Assembly: GCA_950295325.1 (NCBI GenBank)
Contig: OX485806.1
Span: forward strand, 46,931,169 to 46,991,168
Source of the DNA: Polytrichum commune
Taxonomy: Eukaryota; Streptophyta; Polytrichopsida; Polytrichales; Polytrichaceae
Length of the DNA stretch: 60,000 nucleotides
Direction: 5' to 3'
The notes under the pieces are model-generated. The model saw only the letters and a list, made by a program, of their open reading frames with translations. It had not been told where the DNA came from and made no database searches. The position numbers and the translations under genes were made by a program. Every line of letters begins with the position of its first letter. The stretch's first letter is position 1. This document shows positions 11,790-22,810 of the stretch, piece after piece.

Positions 11790-12840
11790 TACACTCCATA
11801 TAGGCAATATCCATCACTTCACACATACACACTTAAAAACTCCCAAAGTCACAATCACAAAATACTACACATGGAACAAGGCCACACTCATAACCCTTAG
11901 CGGGGACATAGAAACCAATCCGGGACCACTCACACATATCCTCAAAAACCTCCCCGACAACTTTACCCAAAGACAAAAACAATACTTCATAACAAACACC
12001 CTCACCCTCAAATCCCAATATATACATCTAGAAGAATTATTCTCATTACAGACCCCCACATTATACTCATACAAGAAACCAATTCCACAAACTTAAATCC
12101 ACATCATACATAGATCAAAAGTTACAAGAATACAAAATCATCTTTAACAACTCCAACAACACAACCCACAAACACAACAAATATGCAGGACCTACTCAAG
12201 CTAAGGGGGGTGTACTAACCATGATACCTAAAGCTATATACACTAACAAAAACATTACTTAAATTCCAACCCCTAGTAGCATATCACCATATCTCCAAGC
12301 CATCAACATCAACAACAAACCACTTACACCAATATTCATCATGAACATGTACATGCCAACACACCCTAAGGACATACATCTCATACTGGAAATCCAAAAA
12401 CAAATCCACAACCTATTGACACAACACCCAACCCACCAAATTATCCTTGCAGGAGATTTTAGTAGAGACATCTTCCTCAAAGGAAGAACACACAATGGTA
12501 TACCCTCCCCACCCAACCAAAATGACTACGAATGGGCCCACTTTACAAACACTATTGGACTCAAGGCGATAAACAACCATACTAGATTCACAAGACAAGG
12601 AAGAAACAATTATACCTCAACCAGTCACATAGATGGCTTCTACTCCAACCTCCCCCACCACAACACCCTACACTGCCACACAATCATCAACCTCAACCAA
12701 AACTCTGACCACTACCCCGTCCAACTACGGCTAAACCCCAACAACATAGTCATCAAAGAATCAACCCCCCCCCCACACCAACCCCCGCATCACATCCCAT
12801 ACCCCCCGACAACCTCCAAAAACTCCATACAACTTTCTTA
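11790..12840 (+). pseudogene. LINE ORF2 N-terminus: 2A-like motif and APE endonuclease
   Basis: The segment opens in frame with 'TKYYTWNKATLITLSG' followed by DIETNPGP, matching the 2A consensus D-x-E-x-N-P-G-P. About 35 residues on, in a shifted frame, comes the APE-type start 'DPHIILIQETN'. It is followed by 'IILAGDFSRD' (the GDF motif), 'SHIDGFYS' and 'NSDHYPV', which together give the order of a LINE apurinic/apyrimidinic-like endonuclease that nicks target DNA for target-primed reverse transcription. Several frameshifts and stops separate these pieces; the longest intact one is 12341-12841. Confidence 0.78.
11902..11928 (+). other. 2A-like ribosome-skipping motif GDIETNPGP
   Basis: The codons read Gly-Asp-Ile-Glu-Thr-Asn-Pro-Gly-Pro, preceded by 'TLITLS'. 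It matches the conserved core of 2A oligopeptides, in which the ribosome fails to form the Gly-Pro bond and continues. Such motifs are known at the N-terminus of ORF2 in some animal and trypanosome non-LTR retrotransposons. The context here, just before the endonuclease, is the same. Function in this copy is untested. Confidence 0.75.
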
Positions 12841-15492
12841 GAATCACAAAGCCTAGCCATAACCCACCTTGATAAGATACTACAAAATGACCAACTCACG
12901 TATATACAATGGGACAACATACAAGACCAATTCAAAGGAATCATAGACTCCCTTAGCCAATGCATAGAACAAACATGTATGAGGAACCCTACACCACCAC
13001 TACCACACAGGGCTAGAATCCAACGCGGGTTCCTCCCCATAGCATCAAAAAAACAACTAAGAATATACCATAGCATCTGAAAAGCAATCCGCACAGCATG
13101 TCAACACCCCCTAACACGCCTACATAACCATCGCGACATAAAAACACTACAACTCATTAGAAGCATCACCACCCCACCCCTCCCCATGAGCCCCAAAGAT
13201 CTCAACCAATGGATAGAAGAGGTAACCACTATCAGCAAAAACTCTAAAATAGCCGCACACAAAATAACCACAAAACAAACAGCAATTAACTGCAAAAAAA
13301 CCATTACAAAATATCGGGCCTTGCTAAACATAAAACCTAAAACCATCCACAAAAAAATATTCCACCCAATAAGTACTAACTCCCTAGACTGTCTCCAAAA
13401 CTCCCTAGGTCACATCATAACCAACCCAAACGATATAGCTAGAGAAATACACCACACACAACAAGCATCATTCCCAAGATAAACCCCCCTTTGCGAAGAC
13501 ACTACGGACCACCCAAACACGTGCATGTGCGCAATACGTAAATACCCATGGCATACCCATAACGGCATTATACTAGAGAAAAGAGGCCCCCTTGACACTC
13601 AAATATCCAAACAATTCACAAGAGAAATATATGATATTTGTATTAAAAGACTCACACGAGATAAAGCTCCTGGACCCAACAACATCTCCAATGACATAAT
13701 TAAATTGCTACCATCACAATGGCACGACCTACTCTTCCTATTTTTCCAACACTGCAACAAACAAAAAGAAATACCATCCTACTAGAAACAAAGTAAAACC
13801 ATTCTCCTCCACAAGAAAGAAGACTCGATACACCTCGCTAACTACAGACCAATCGCACTAGCCAACACAATATACAAGCTATACACCAACACCATAACAT
13901 CCCTGCTTACAAACTACGGGGAACAACACAAAATACTCCATTTTAGCCAAGAAGGATTCCGCCTACAACGTAACACCTCAAGACAAATACAAACAATCAT
14001 AGCCGCACTCGAAGACGCGAAACTCACCCACGAAGACATTTACCTAACATATATAGACTTCAAAAATACCTTCGGATCCATAGACCACGCACGACTACTA
14101 GCCATAATGGAAAACTTAGGATTCCCCCTGGACGCAGTTGAAATTGTAGGTAACATATACAAGAACTCCACCACGATCTTGACGGGAAACCACTTCGGAA
14201 CAACACTACCAATCACAAGTAGCCGAGGGACCATACAAGGAGATATCCTCAATCCATACCTATTTATCATTTTCTTAGAACCACTCTTAAGATGGCTAGA
14301 AAAAAATAACATGGGATATTATTTTCACACATCCCTCTCCACATGCACCACCACCGCATATGCCGATGACCTAGCAATCATCACTGACAACATACAACAT
14401 ATCCAACCACAAATACTTAAACTTCAAAAATTTGTCGAATGGTCACATATGGACCTAAACCTCTCCAAATGTGCCATCAAGGGTTGCCCCAACAAATCCA
14501 AACTTAAACCAAATATCTTCAAAGCATTCATCCAATCACAAAATATCACCTACAAATCCAATACCTTCCCAACGCTCACACAAAACGAACCATACACATA
14601 TCTAGGCATACACCTAATGCCATCACTCAAATGGAACCTACAAAAAGAAGTCACGCTACAAAAAACCAAACAACAATGCAAGCTACTCACCCTCTCACCA
14701 GCTAGCCTCAAACAAAAAATTAAATTCCTCAACACCGTCATCAAACCCTGCATTGCCTACGCATATTATGCAGTTCCGTTCTCCAAATCGGACATTAAAA
14801 ATTTAGATAAACTAATAAGCAAATTAACCAAAGAAATATGCAACATACCCAAAAGCTTAGCTAACTTCCTCACACACCTTCCACATGAAAACTTTGGCAT
14901 CAATGTTACCTCCCTTTTGTCAGATTACATAAACTTCATAGGCCAACAATTAATACAAGCCCTCGACGACCCAGGACAACTAGGCATTATATACCAAAGT
15001 CTAGCAAAATACATATCCGCCAAGTACGGTGGCTCACTACACGTCCCCAAACTCAAACAACAAGCCTGCTCAAGATTACCCATCGCTAGAACACTCTTTT
15101 TACTTGAAAAAGAATTTGAAATACATGTCACCACTGCAAACCGAGCATTTTCCATCAAAATGACACCACTAGAAAAAACATGGAAAAACACTCCAACATA
15201 CGACATCCTCCCCGACACATCCAAAGTAAAAACACAAAAATATTTAGACAAACTATATATGTATGGTATCACGATAATAGTACAAATCCAAACCCCAGAC
15301 ACCATGGGCATCCTCACCCCGGAAGAATTTTGGGACAAGTACAAGCAAATATCCACAACCATTAAAACAACACTCCAACAAGCACAAAAATTATTCCCCC
15401 CCCCCAACCACCACAACATACCCAAACCAACAACACACACAAAGCAACCCCATCCACACAACCCGCCCTCGGATGTGCAATCCACACCATAA
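12840..15492 (+). pseudogene. LINE ORF2 reverse transcriptase
   Basis: The reverse transcriptase domain is well preserved from about 13600: 'DKAPGPNNISNDIIKLLP', then 'LANYRPIALANTIYKL', 'SQEGFRLQRNTS', 'YIDFKNTFGSIDHARLL', 'SSRGTIQGDILNPYLFIIF', the catalytic YADD at 14359-14370, and 'YTYLGIHL'. The longest open stretch ends at the stop at 15492. Its Met at 14107 lies inside the domain and is not the real start. An in-frame TAG near 13783 ('SY*KQSKT') and earlier breaks make the copy defective. The Asp of FKNTF and the DD pair are all present, so decay is mainly by nonsense and frameshift. Confidence 0.85.
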
Positions 15493-16437
15493 TCAAAGAA
15501 AAAACCACTACTAGAAAAGACAAATGGGGAGCGCAAGCCATAAAAAAACATACCTATGCCAATGGCGCACCACAAACGAAACAATACAACAATGGCGCAC
15601 GGAAGACAAACTTCTACACCCGAACAATATCCTACTAGACCATAACTTACTACTCATAACTCAATACCATAAAACAAAGATGAAACACAAAGCCACTCAA
15701 AGATATGTAGACTATTCCAATCACTCCCAATCGAAAGACAACAAATTCATCCATCCCCCCTTAAAATTACCAACCTCACAATATCCACACAATAACGTAA
15801 CCCCGATAAAGACATCAATACCAACAAACCAACCATACAAATACAAAGCTTAGTGTCCAACATATACGACCAAAACGGAAACTATATAACCACTCTCAAC
15901 ACCGAAAGAATAAAATGGCTATGGAACCAATTCTCCCATAACAACCTCACACACCTCAGCACATTCCTACAACCACCAGCACAAGACTTCGAAACCGAAA
16001 TACTATGGTTAATCCAAAGATACATAACCATGCTCCCTAAGAAAAAACCAAAAAACATATGCCCAACGAACCTACACCATACATTACACCCAAACATCAC
16101 CAAACTCCTAATAGAATCATTTAAAATCACACACATATTACTCGTCCTCCCTCACATGCCCCATCCAACTCACACAATATAACTCACCCCACAACAGAGC
16201 CACACTATTTGGCTCCATGGGACAAACGATATCCTCCCGATGGATGGGAAGAGGCCTAGCCTACCCTAGAGACCATAACTCGACCCTAGAAGCCATACAT
16301 TGGGCTAGAATGGTCGCCAAAGAAGATAGCCAAACCACCACCATCCTAATAGTCAATTATAAAGATTGGACCCCACAACAACTACCTCTCACAGGATAAG
16401 CTGACATACACATAATAGCAACCATCCTACCGCACAC
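15493..16437 (+). pseudogene. LINE ORF2 linker after reverse transcriptase
   Basis: Same C+A-rich composition and orientation. Short open pieces (15524-15853, 15853-16182, 16217-16399) in different frames are probably the degraded linker between the RT thumb and RNase H. No known domain is recognised. It ends at the LTR-B insertion. Confidence 0.45.
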
Positions 16438-17366
16438 TGTGGTGCTTTTAGGCACCCCCCTCTGAGGGAGCCTAAAAGTACCGCACAAGTCCTTCGGTGA
16501 GGGTGGCCTGCCTTGGCAGGTGCCCAAGCCGAACCCGGGTTTATGATATTTAATGGGTGTTTTGTATTAGTGGAGGGATTTAATAATTGCGTCATATCCT
16601 TCCAATAGTTTGTGCCTAGATTTTAAGTGCCTAGGATAATTATTAAGTTCCCTAACCTAATGCCTACTCTATCCTAGTCTACGCGCAGACGCACCAGGCT
16701 TGGGATCAAGGCAACCTAACCCTAATAGATGAAATAACCTTACCTTTTACTTTGGGTCACTTCTAATTTTTTACTTCTTATATATTAAATTCTCTAAACG
16801 GGGGGACCTTAATTAACCTTCATTTTTAGTTTATGGTTGATTGAACAAAGCCTACGTTACTAAGTTCATAATTTATAGCATCACCACCTACCTTTTTGGT
16901 GCACACCCTAAGCCGAACCTTTCAAGGCCCTGTGCGGGTCTCTTGAAGGTCGATTGATACTTACACCCTCCAATCTTTGCCGCCGGAGGGGTAGTCTTAA
17001 TCCTCCGAATTAAGTTTCCGAATTAACTAATAAAATAATATTTTCTTAGCGAACATCAACTAATATTTGGTTAGCTAGCATCTACTAACATTTTCTTAGC
17101 TAGCAGTTTTTATTAGCTAGCATATTTTTTCTACTTCGCTATTTTCTATCACTACTTAGTTTTCATTCTAACCAACTTTACCATTCAGTAGAATTTTGTT
17201 ACTTTCAGTTGAAGGCCCGAAGTCCTTAGTACTCCACCTTCATTTTTCTAGGCTAACTATTAATTGAACTAATTTTCCCTAAATTCCTTATCAATTCTAA
17301 CTTTTAATGCTAACATCCTAACTAAAAGTGATCCCACGGAGTGGTGGACCACTCTAAGGGTTTACA
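16438..17366. repeat. Solo LTR-B, TSD CACAC
   Basis: A 929-bp unit begins TGTGGTGC and ends GTTTACA. CACAC precedes it (16433-16437) and follows it (17367-17371). The base composition switches abruptly at both edges from C+A-rich LINE to AT-rich sequence and back. Reverse-complement copies of its two halves occur at 41074-41395 and about 50240-50928. Its transcriptional orientation is unknown because no copy with an internal region is present. Confidence 0.92.
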
Positions 17367-17371
17367 CACAC

Positions 17372-18410
17372 TATACAATACAACCCCACACCGGAATGGC
17401 CAAAATACTACCAATACACGGAACCCGCACTCACGTCAATAATTTGCATTGACAACCAATCATACCCCACAATAAACCTACAAATCCTACAAGAATTACA
17501 AAATGTCCTTACGAGAACATTAAACACACACATAGAAACCTACCCCATCAACCCCACACCAACACACTACAAGGTCAAATTCTCCAAAGCATGGATAAAC
17601 GCTCCCAAAACAAACCCGCCCCACGTGAACTACAATTCAACACCCATCCCCACAAAATACCACCATATCCACCCACTTAAATTTCAACCACACCAATGCA
17701 TATATACAGATGGTCCATTTATCCCACCAACCAAAAACTCGGAGGGACAAATAGAAAGCAATACTGCAGGATCTGGAATATACAGCCCCAACATTAACAT
17801 CTGAATATCATAAAGACTACCAGGATACCCAAACATCGTTTGAGCAGAACTCAACGCAATACTCATAGCCATCAAAACCATCCGTATAACCAAGATAGAC
17901 ACTCACATATTTACTGACAGCCTTAACAGTATATTTCTAATCAACAACCATATTAGACACCCAACATCCCAACACCACCACCCGGACAAACTTTTCATAG
18001 CAGCAATAGTACACCATATTTACTAGACACCACACACAATTCATATGCATAAAGTACGAGCACACTCGGGTATTATAGGTAACGAAATCGCCAACACCTT
18101 AGCCATGGAAGGGAGCCTTAAAGATAAACCAGATAAAACACGCCACATACATATCGCTCACCAAACACCATAATGGTTAACCGGTTGTCCAACTGCCACA
18201 CACGATGGTGCCATCCGGAACCTCCATAGAACCATAATAAAATAACACAAAACTCGCGAAGAGGCATCAGCCAAACACAAATTCCCATACGTGGACAAAT
18301 GACTATCAAATGACCAAATAAATCACAAACTTTCCAACCACTTTTGGAAAAATGAGAACATAAGAGACGCACAAATATCCCAAACCTTAAAATTTAGATA
18401 CGCCCAATAC
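17372..18410 (+). pseudogene. LINE ORF2 RNase H domain
   Basis: Reading continues after the LTR-B insertion. Motifs of a ribonuclease H appear in order: 'YTDGPF' (first Asp), 'AELNAILIAI' (Glu), 'FTDSLNSIFL' (second Asp) and 'HSGIIGNEIANTLAMEG'. In the last motif the usual final Asp of GNExAD is Asn. In-frame stops occur (for example after 'SPNINI' and before 'AELNAI'). RNase H after the reverse transcriptase is known in plant L1, I, R1 and Dualen type LINEs. Its role would be removal of the RNA template during integration. Confidence 0.75.
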
Positions 18411-19112
18411 ATGGTTGATCACAGAAAAAACATCTTTTGGCCAAACACACACCTAAATCCCAACTGTACACTATGCCACAAAAACGATAGAGACACATGG
18501 CCACACCTCCTCTCACTATGTGAACACCCCTACCTAAAAGGTCTAAGAATATCCAGACACGATAAGGCAGTACACCTCATCACACAAACACTACAAGCCA
18601 ACAAGAATACTCATTTCTTCACACTAACAAACGTCAGTAAAATTAACAACAAACCCCCAGACTGGCTACTCAAATGCACATGCCCACAAACCCCCTGCCA
18701 GTGCCAGGCAAAACTCAAACCAGACATTCTATGCATAATCGGAGCCCCAAACCATACACAAACACCCATGACACCGTCCCCCACGACTAAAATCCAATTC
18801 ATAGAATTCACATATTGTCATGACAGATTCCTAGAACAAGCCATCACACAAAAACATACCAAATATGACCCCTTCATTATAGCTATACAAAATAACGGGT
18901 GGAAAATCAACCCCCTTATAACCATCACAACAGGTGTTAGAGGGGCCATACATGAACATTCCATTGAGAAATTGACCAACCTACAAATCCCAAAATCCAA
19001 CATTAAAACCCTCATGAAAAGCCTACACCGAAACGCCATTAAATACCTCACCTACCTAGTCCTAAATAAAAGAAAACTAGACAACAAACAAACACCTATT
19101 CCCCCTTCCTAA
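18411..19112 (+). CDS. LINE ORF2 C-terminus: CCHC finger and restriction-like endonuclease-type domain
   Basis: An intact 233-residue reading frame. Near the start is a zinc finger C-x2-C-x9-H-x4-C (18465-18521), close to the CCHC type found before the restriction-like endonuclease of R2-group LINEs. About 65 residues later comes KPD (18717-18725), then 'IEFTYCHDRF', then K-x2-KY in 'QKHTKYDPF', 'GVRG', and a helical tail ending in 'LNKRKLD'. Order and spacing resemble the PD-(D/E)xK nuclease fold, but the KPD-to-Glu gap of about 26 residues is longer than usual. The Met at 18411 is internal to ORF2. An alternative is a non-nuclease LINE tail. Confidence 0.6.
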   Translation: MVDHRKNIFWPNTHLNPNCTLCHKNDRDTWPHLLSLCEHPYLKGLRISRHDKAVHLITQTLQANKNTHFFTLTNVSKINNKPPDWLLKCTCPQTPCQCQAKLKPDILCIIGAPNHTQTPMTPSPTTKIQFIEFTYCHDRFLEQAITQKHTKYDPFIIAIQNNGWKINPLITITTGVRGAIHEHSIEKLTNLQIPKSNIKTLMKSLHRNAIKYLTYLVLNKRKLDNKQTPIPPS

Positions 19113-19249
19113 TGTAAAGGATTAAACTGCTACACTCTAGAGCCCACCTCCTAACGGAGGCATAATTCTTTTGTTGCATCACGGAATACTGTGATCAATT
19201 TTAGACCAACGGCTCATCTTCATGCCGGTATTTAGATACGGGCGTAATT
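19113..19249 (+). other. Likely 3' UTR of the LINE
   Basis: A short sequence after the TAA at about 19110 contains a 'cctcctaacggagg' hairpin and ends in a T-rich tract (tttttctttttcttttcttttc), beyond which the composition changes. No poly(A) tail is evident. Confidence 0.4.
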
Positions 19250-19940
19250 TTTTCTTTTTCTTTTCTTTTCTATGCTTGATACTTGACCATCATTACCATG
19301 ATTGATAGCAATCAGTGTTGCAATTGCATCATTATTTGCACCTTTAGGAATGCTTATATTCTCTGTAAACATAACGAGTTCACCAACTACGATTACTTCA
19401 ATATGGTCAAAATATCTTTCATTTAACTATGTTGTCACCTCTTGGTTTCCACTAACATTTGTGTGAAGGTTAATATGGCTCGACTTAAAAACACTAAATT
19501 TAAAAAAATACAAGGTTGTTATAAGCTACAACATCCTCTCTATGTGAACACAAAATCATTGTGTTTTCATGGATATGATTGTTTACTACATTTGCATCTA
19601 TAAAATATTTTAACAATATGGATTGTAGTTCACTTTTTGTTGGTGTTTGATGTCTTATAATATTCAAAAATTACAAATGTTCATGATTCAAGGCATGTCG
19701 AACTGATAAGAAAAATGTACTTTCTATTGAAGAATTTTAATGTGGAGCAAAAGTTATATGAAAACTTTTGCATAGAATACTTGCATGGAGTGTATTTGCA
19801 AATCGCAGGCAATTGGGCACGATCACCAACTAAAATTACCAATTTGATGTTGAAGGAAGATAATCTATAATTCCGATTAGATTGCAAAATATGTTTTTGT
19901 ACTACACATAGTAATGTATTTGTCGTCATAAAAATCACAT
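19250..19940 (-). pseudogene. Pif1/Helitron-type helicase remnant
   Basis: On the minus strand the phrase 'NIKLVILVGDRAQLPAIC' (within 19681-19938) matches the Walker B/motif III region of Pif1-family helicases, as found in Helitron Rep/Hel proteins. Further downstream on the same strand 'VIVVGELVMFTENISIPKGA' matches their C-terminal part. The intervening sequence has several stops and frameshifts. Neither a Rep domain nor Helitron ends (TC...CTRR with hairpin) were found, so this may be a Helitron fragment or a pseudogene of a cellular Pif1 helicase. Confidence 0.55.
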
Positions 19941-22810
19941 CAATTATTATGACATTTGCATGAGTTAGTTATTCTATGTGGATTTTCAAGTGGAATGACA
20001 TAGTTTCATGCAAGAATGCAGAACATTACGTGTATTGTGGAAACACTACGAGATAGCTTCCATATTGCCGCCCACCTTGTTGCATACAATAATATGTGTT
20101 TGTTTTGGATATGGAAGTATTGCATTATATATTTTATAAAAAGAAAATTTCACTATCAAGTGTTTGTGAGCCATTCCAACCACTCGTTTAAATTAAGGCT
20201 TATAGTTTATAGAAATGAAGAAGTTAGTTGTTAGTAACAATGAATATATAGGTGGTTGCTAGAGTTTAAAACATCCACATGTGGATGCAAGTTGCGTAGG
20301 AAACTAATATTAGGTCTGGACCAACCCGGGTTTGAATCCAGTTGGTTGTATTAACTAGTATTATCCTCATTGAGCTAGTGTTAAATTCAAGAAATAATAT
20401 GTAGGTGGATACAGAGAAAAAATTACTTTGCATGTGTGCGTAGAACCTTCTCAGTTATTTTTTTACTTTTTAGAGGCATTTTAATGTTATCCAACGTGAA
20501 TTAACCAAACCCCTTGCAGTTTGGATTGAAGTTCGCTGTCTAGTTAGAAAAAAATAGTAGATAGAAATTAAATTAAGATTAATCACTGAGAATTAAGACA
20601 ATTAGACAATGGATGAAGATGCAAACGGAGGTAGACGTCAAGCGGAGGAGACATCAAGTGGATAAAAACATAAGCGTACGATGGCGGCAAATGAAACATG
20701 ACGTTGTGAGAATAAATACGTAAGCGTAGGATGATGACGAATGGAGGGTGGCATCAAACGGGTGAAGTCGAGACGGATGAAGGTTGTTAGATCAAATAGA
20801 CAGTGAACAAAGGCCATTGGATTTAAAGATTTAAAGAAAGTTGGCTAGGGTGGCGTCGGTCGTAGATGCTAACTGTTAGATGTAGGTATGACTAGAACTA
20901 CCGCCGGTAAGACTTTGTGATTGGAAGGAATAATTCCAAGAAAAAAAACGCCGAGGCTCACTTCTTCTCTCTGACTCTTATAGTTAGGACTATCTTCCTC
21001 TCCACTCTCCATGTAGGTAGATGCGGAAATTTTTAGAATTATAAGAATAAAAATGTTGGATAAAAATATTTATGAACCTTATGAATGTTGAATAAAATGA
21101 TTTTTGAACCTTGTTGAAGAGTTTAGTTATTGCCTAGTTGCATTAGCTTTTGATATCCTAAGTTAATAGTTGTATAAATTTTGTTGTATCACCTTTTGCT
21201 TCATTAGTTTTTGCATTAGTCCTTGCATTAATCTTTGTAATACTCCTATGCATTAGGTTCTGCATTAGTTTCTAGTTGTTGAGGGGTTTGTAGGATTTGA
21301 GGCTTAAAAATATGAGGTAGAGACAGAATTAGTGGCTAGTGACAAAGTAAAGGCTTAAGTTAGAGATTAAAACTAGAGCTTTCATTCTAGCTTTAGTCTT
21401 CATTTGATTGTTGACTTGGAGGGTGACAAAAAATCACTTGTTTGAACACTATTCATCGGACGGGTGCCTTAACCATCAAATACCCATATTACTTAGCCAA
21501 TCCAACAAAAGGTGGCTGGTAGAGGATTCTGTGGAAGTAAGTGCCTTAAATAAACTCCCATAGAGGTACCAATGGATGAATTATAGATGAAGATAAGGTG
21601 TTTTAAGATTGAATGAAGAACAATATGATATATGATGAATTAATGGGCTTAGGATATATTCAATTGGATTCGTTTGGATGAATATAATGTACAAATGAAT
21701 GCGACGTATGGATAGATGTTATGTACAGATGAATCTAATGTACAAATAAATGTCACACACAGATAAACGGAACCCACGGATGAATGGAATGAAATCAAAT
21801 AATTATAGAAATTAGAAGGTCATTGTTTGGAGGCATTATAATAGTTCATCCATCCGGCCAATCTTGTAGGTTGTTACTTCATTTGGAGTAGCAATTATCA
21901 CCACAGTGTATATGTTAGATTATGTAGGCCAATTGGATTATTCATCATTGTGTACAATATTATTTTTGTTCATGTATGAGGACCATATTTGAAATGTCAA
22001 AGTCAAATTCAAGTGGTTTGTAATTTTGTGATGGTAGAGATTGTAAACTTGTAGTAATTTTTTCACATATTTGTATTGAACTATATTATTCATAGCAATC
22101 TAAATCCAAATATGGATGGTCTTTCAAAAGATGTTCAATAAATTATGATTGGTTTTCATTTTCCATGAGATTTTTGTGTGCATATACTATCAAATACTTT
22201 TTAATCATCTAGATAACAATCAAAAGTTCGCGTAAATGACATTCACGAATGTATGAACATTTGGCATTGGAATCACTACGTAGTTTGTTTTTATATTTGA
22301 ATTTGACATTATGTAGAAACACATTGAAAAAAAAACCCATTTGTTATGAGTTGGGTGGAAATATATGAAACTATATTGCTATTTGACTCATATATGTAGT
22401 TTCCAAGCATATTTTTGCCATCACAAATTTCATTTGGTCGTTTCATCCTATTAGTATTGGATGAATGTCTATTCCTTAAATAGTTTAGGTCTAATGCAAT
22501 ATACATCAATGGGATGAATTCCAAACACTCTAGACCTTGTTATCAATTTGGTACACATATTAGGAGGTTTTGGAATCAATGAACTTCACTATAATATTTG
22601 TTTGTATGATTGGTATTTGCAAACATGCAAGTTGGTTGGGGCCTTATCTTGTTCGAGAGGTGTTTCCCAACAATTCCATGCAATTGGAGACGTTAAATGG
22701 CGAGAGCTTCCCGATGCGAACGGCGGGTAGTAGGTGCAAGGAGTATAGGGCGTGAGCATCTTGCTTGCGAGCAAAAGATTGGGGATTCAATCCCAGATGG
22801 TCGCCAATTA
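19941..22810. other. Unassigned AT-rich sequence
   Basis: No supported coding region. It contains degenerate short repeats, for example 'ggatgaat'/'gtacaaatgaat' variants near 21660-21800 and 'gcgtacgatg'-type duplications near 20600-20760. Two stretches resemble tRNA B boxes, near 20330 ('ggtttgaatcc') and near 22783 ('ggggattcaatccc'). It looks like old, decayed repeats. Confidence 0.35.

Larger units (their letters stand above)
6030..19240 (+). mobile_element. Large C+A-rich LINE, Dualen-like, split by two solo LTRs
   Basis: After removing the two LTR insertions the sequence is one continuous plus-strand element of roughly 10.4 kb, strongly A+C rich and G poor throughout. In order it holds a long 5' leader, ORF1 remnants, and a 2A-like motif (11902-11928). 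These are followed by an APE endonuclease (about 12040-12750), reverse transcriptase (about 13600-15492), RNase H (about 17690-18120), a CCHC finger (18465-18521) and a restriction-like nuclease domain (about 18717-19090). An APE plus a C-terminal restriction-like endonuclease on one LINE is the hallmark of the Dualen/RandI group described from green algae; assignment to that group is inference. Stops and frameshifts are frequent, so it is inactive. Exact 5' and 3' ends and target duplication were not resolved. Confidence 0.72.

Noticed and set aside
14107-14109. ATG 14107 as start of a separate reverse transcriptase gene
   Set aside because: The RT domain begins well upstream (from about 13600); this Met is internal.
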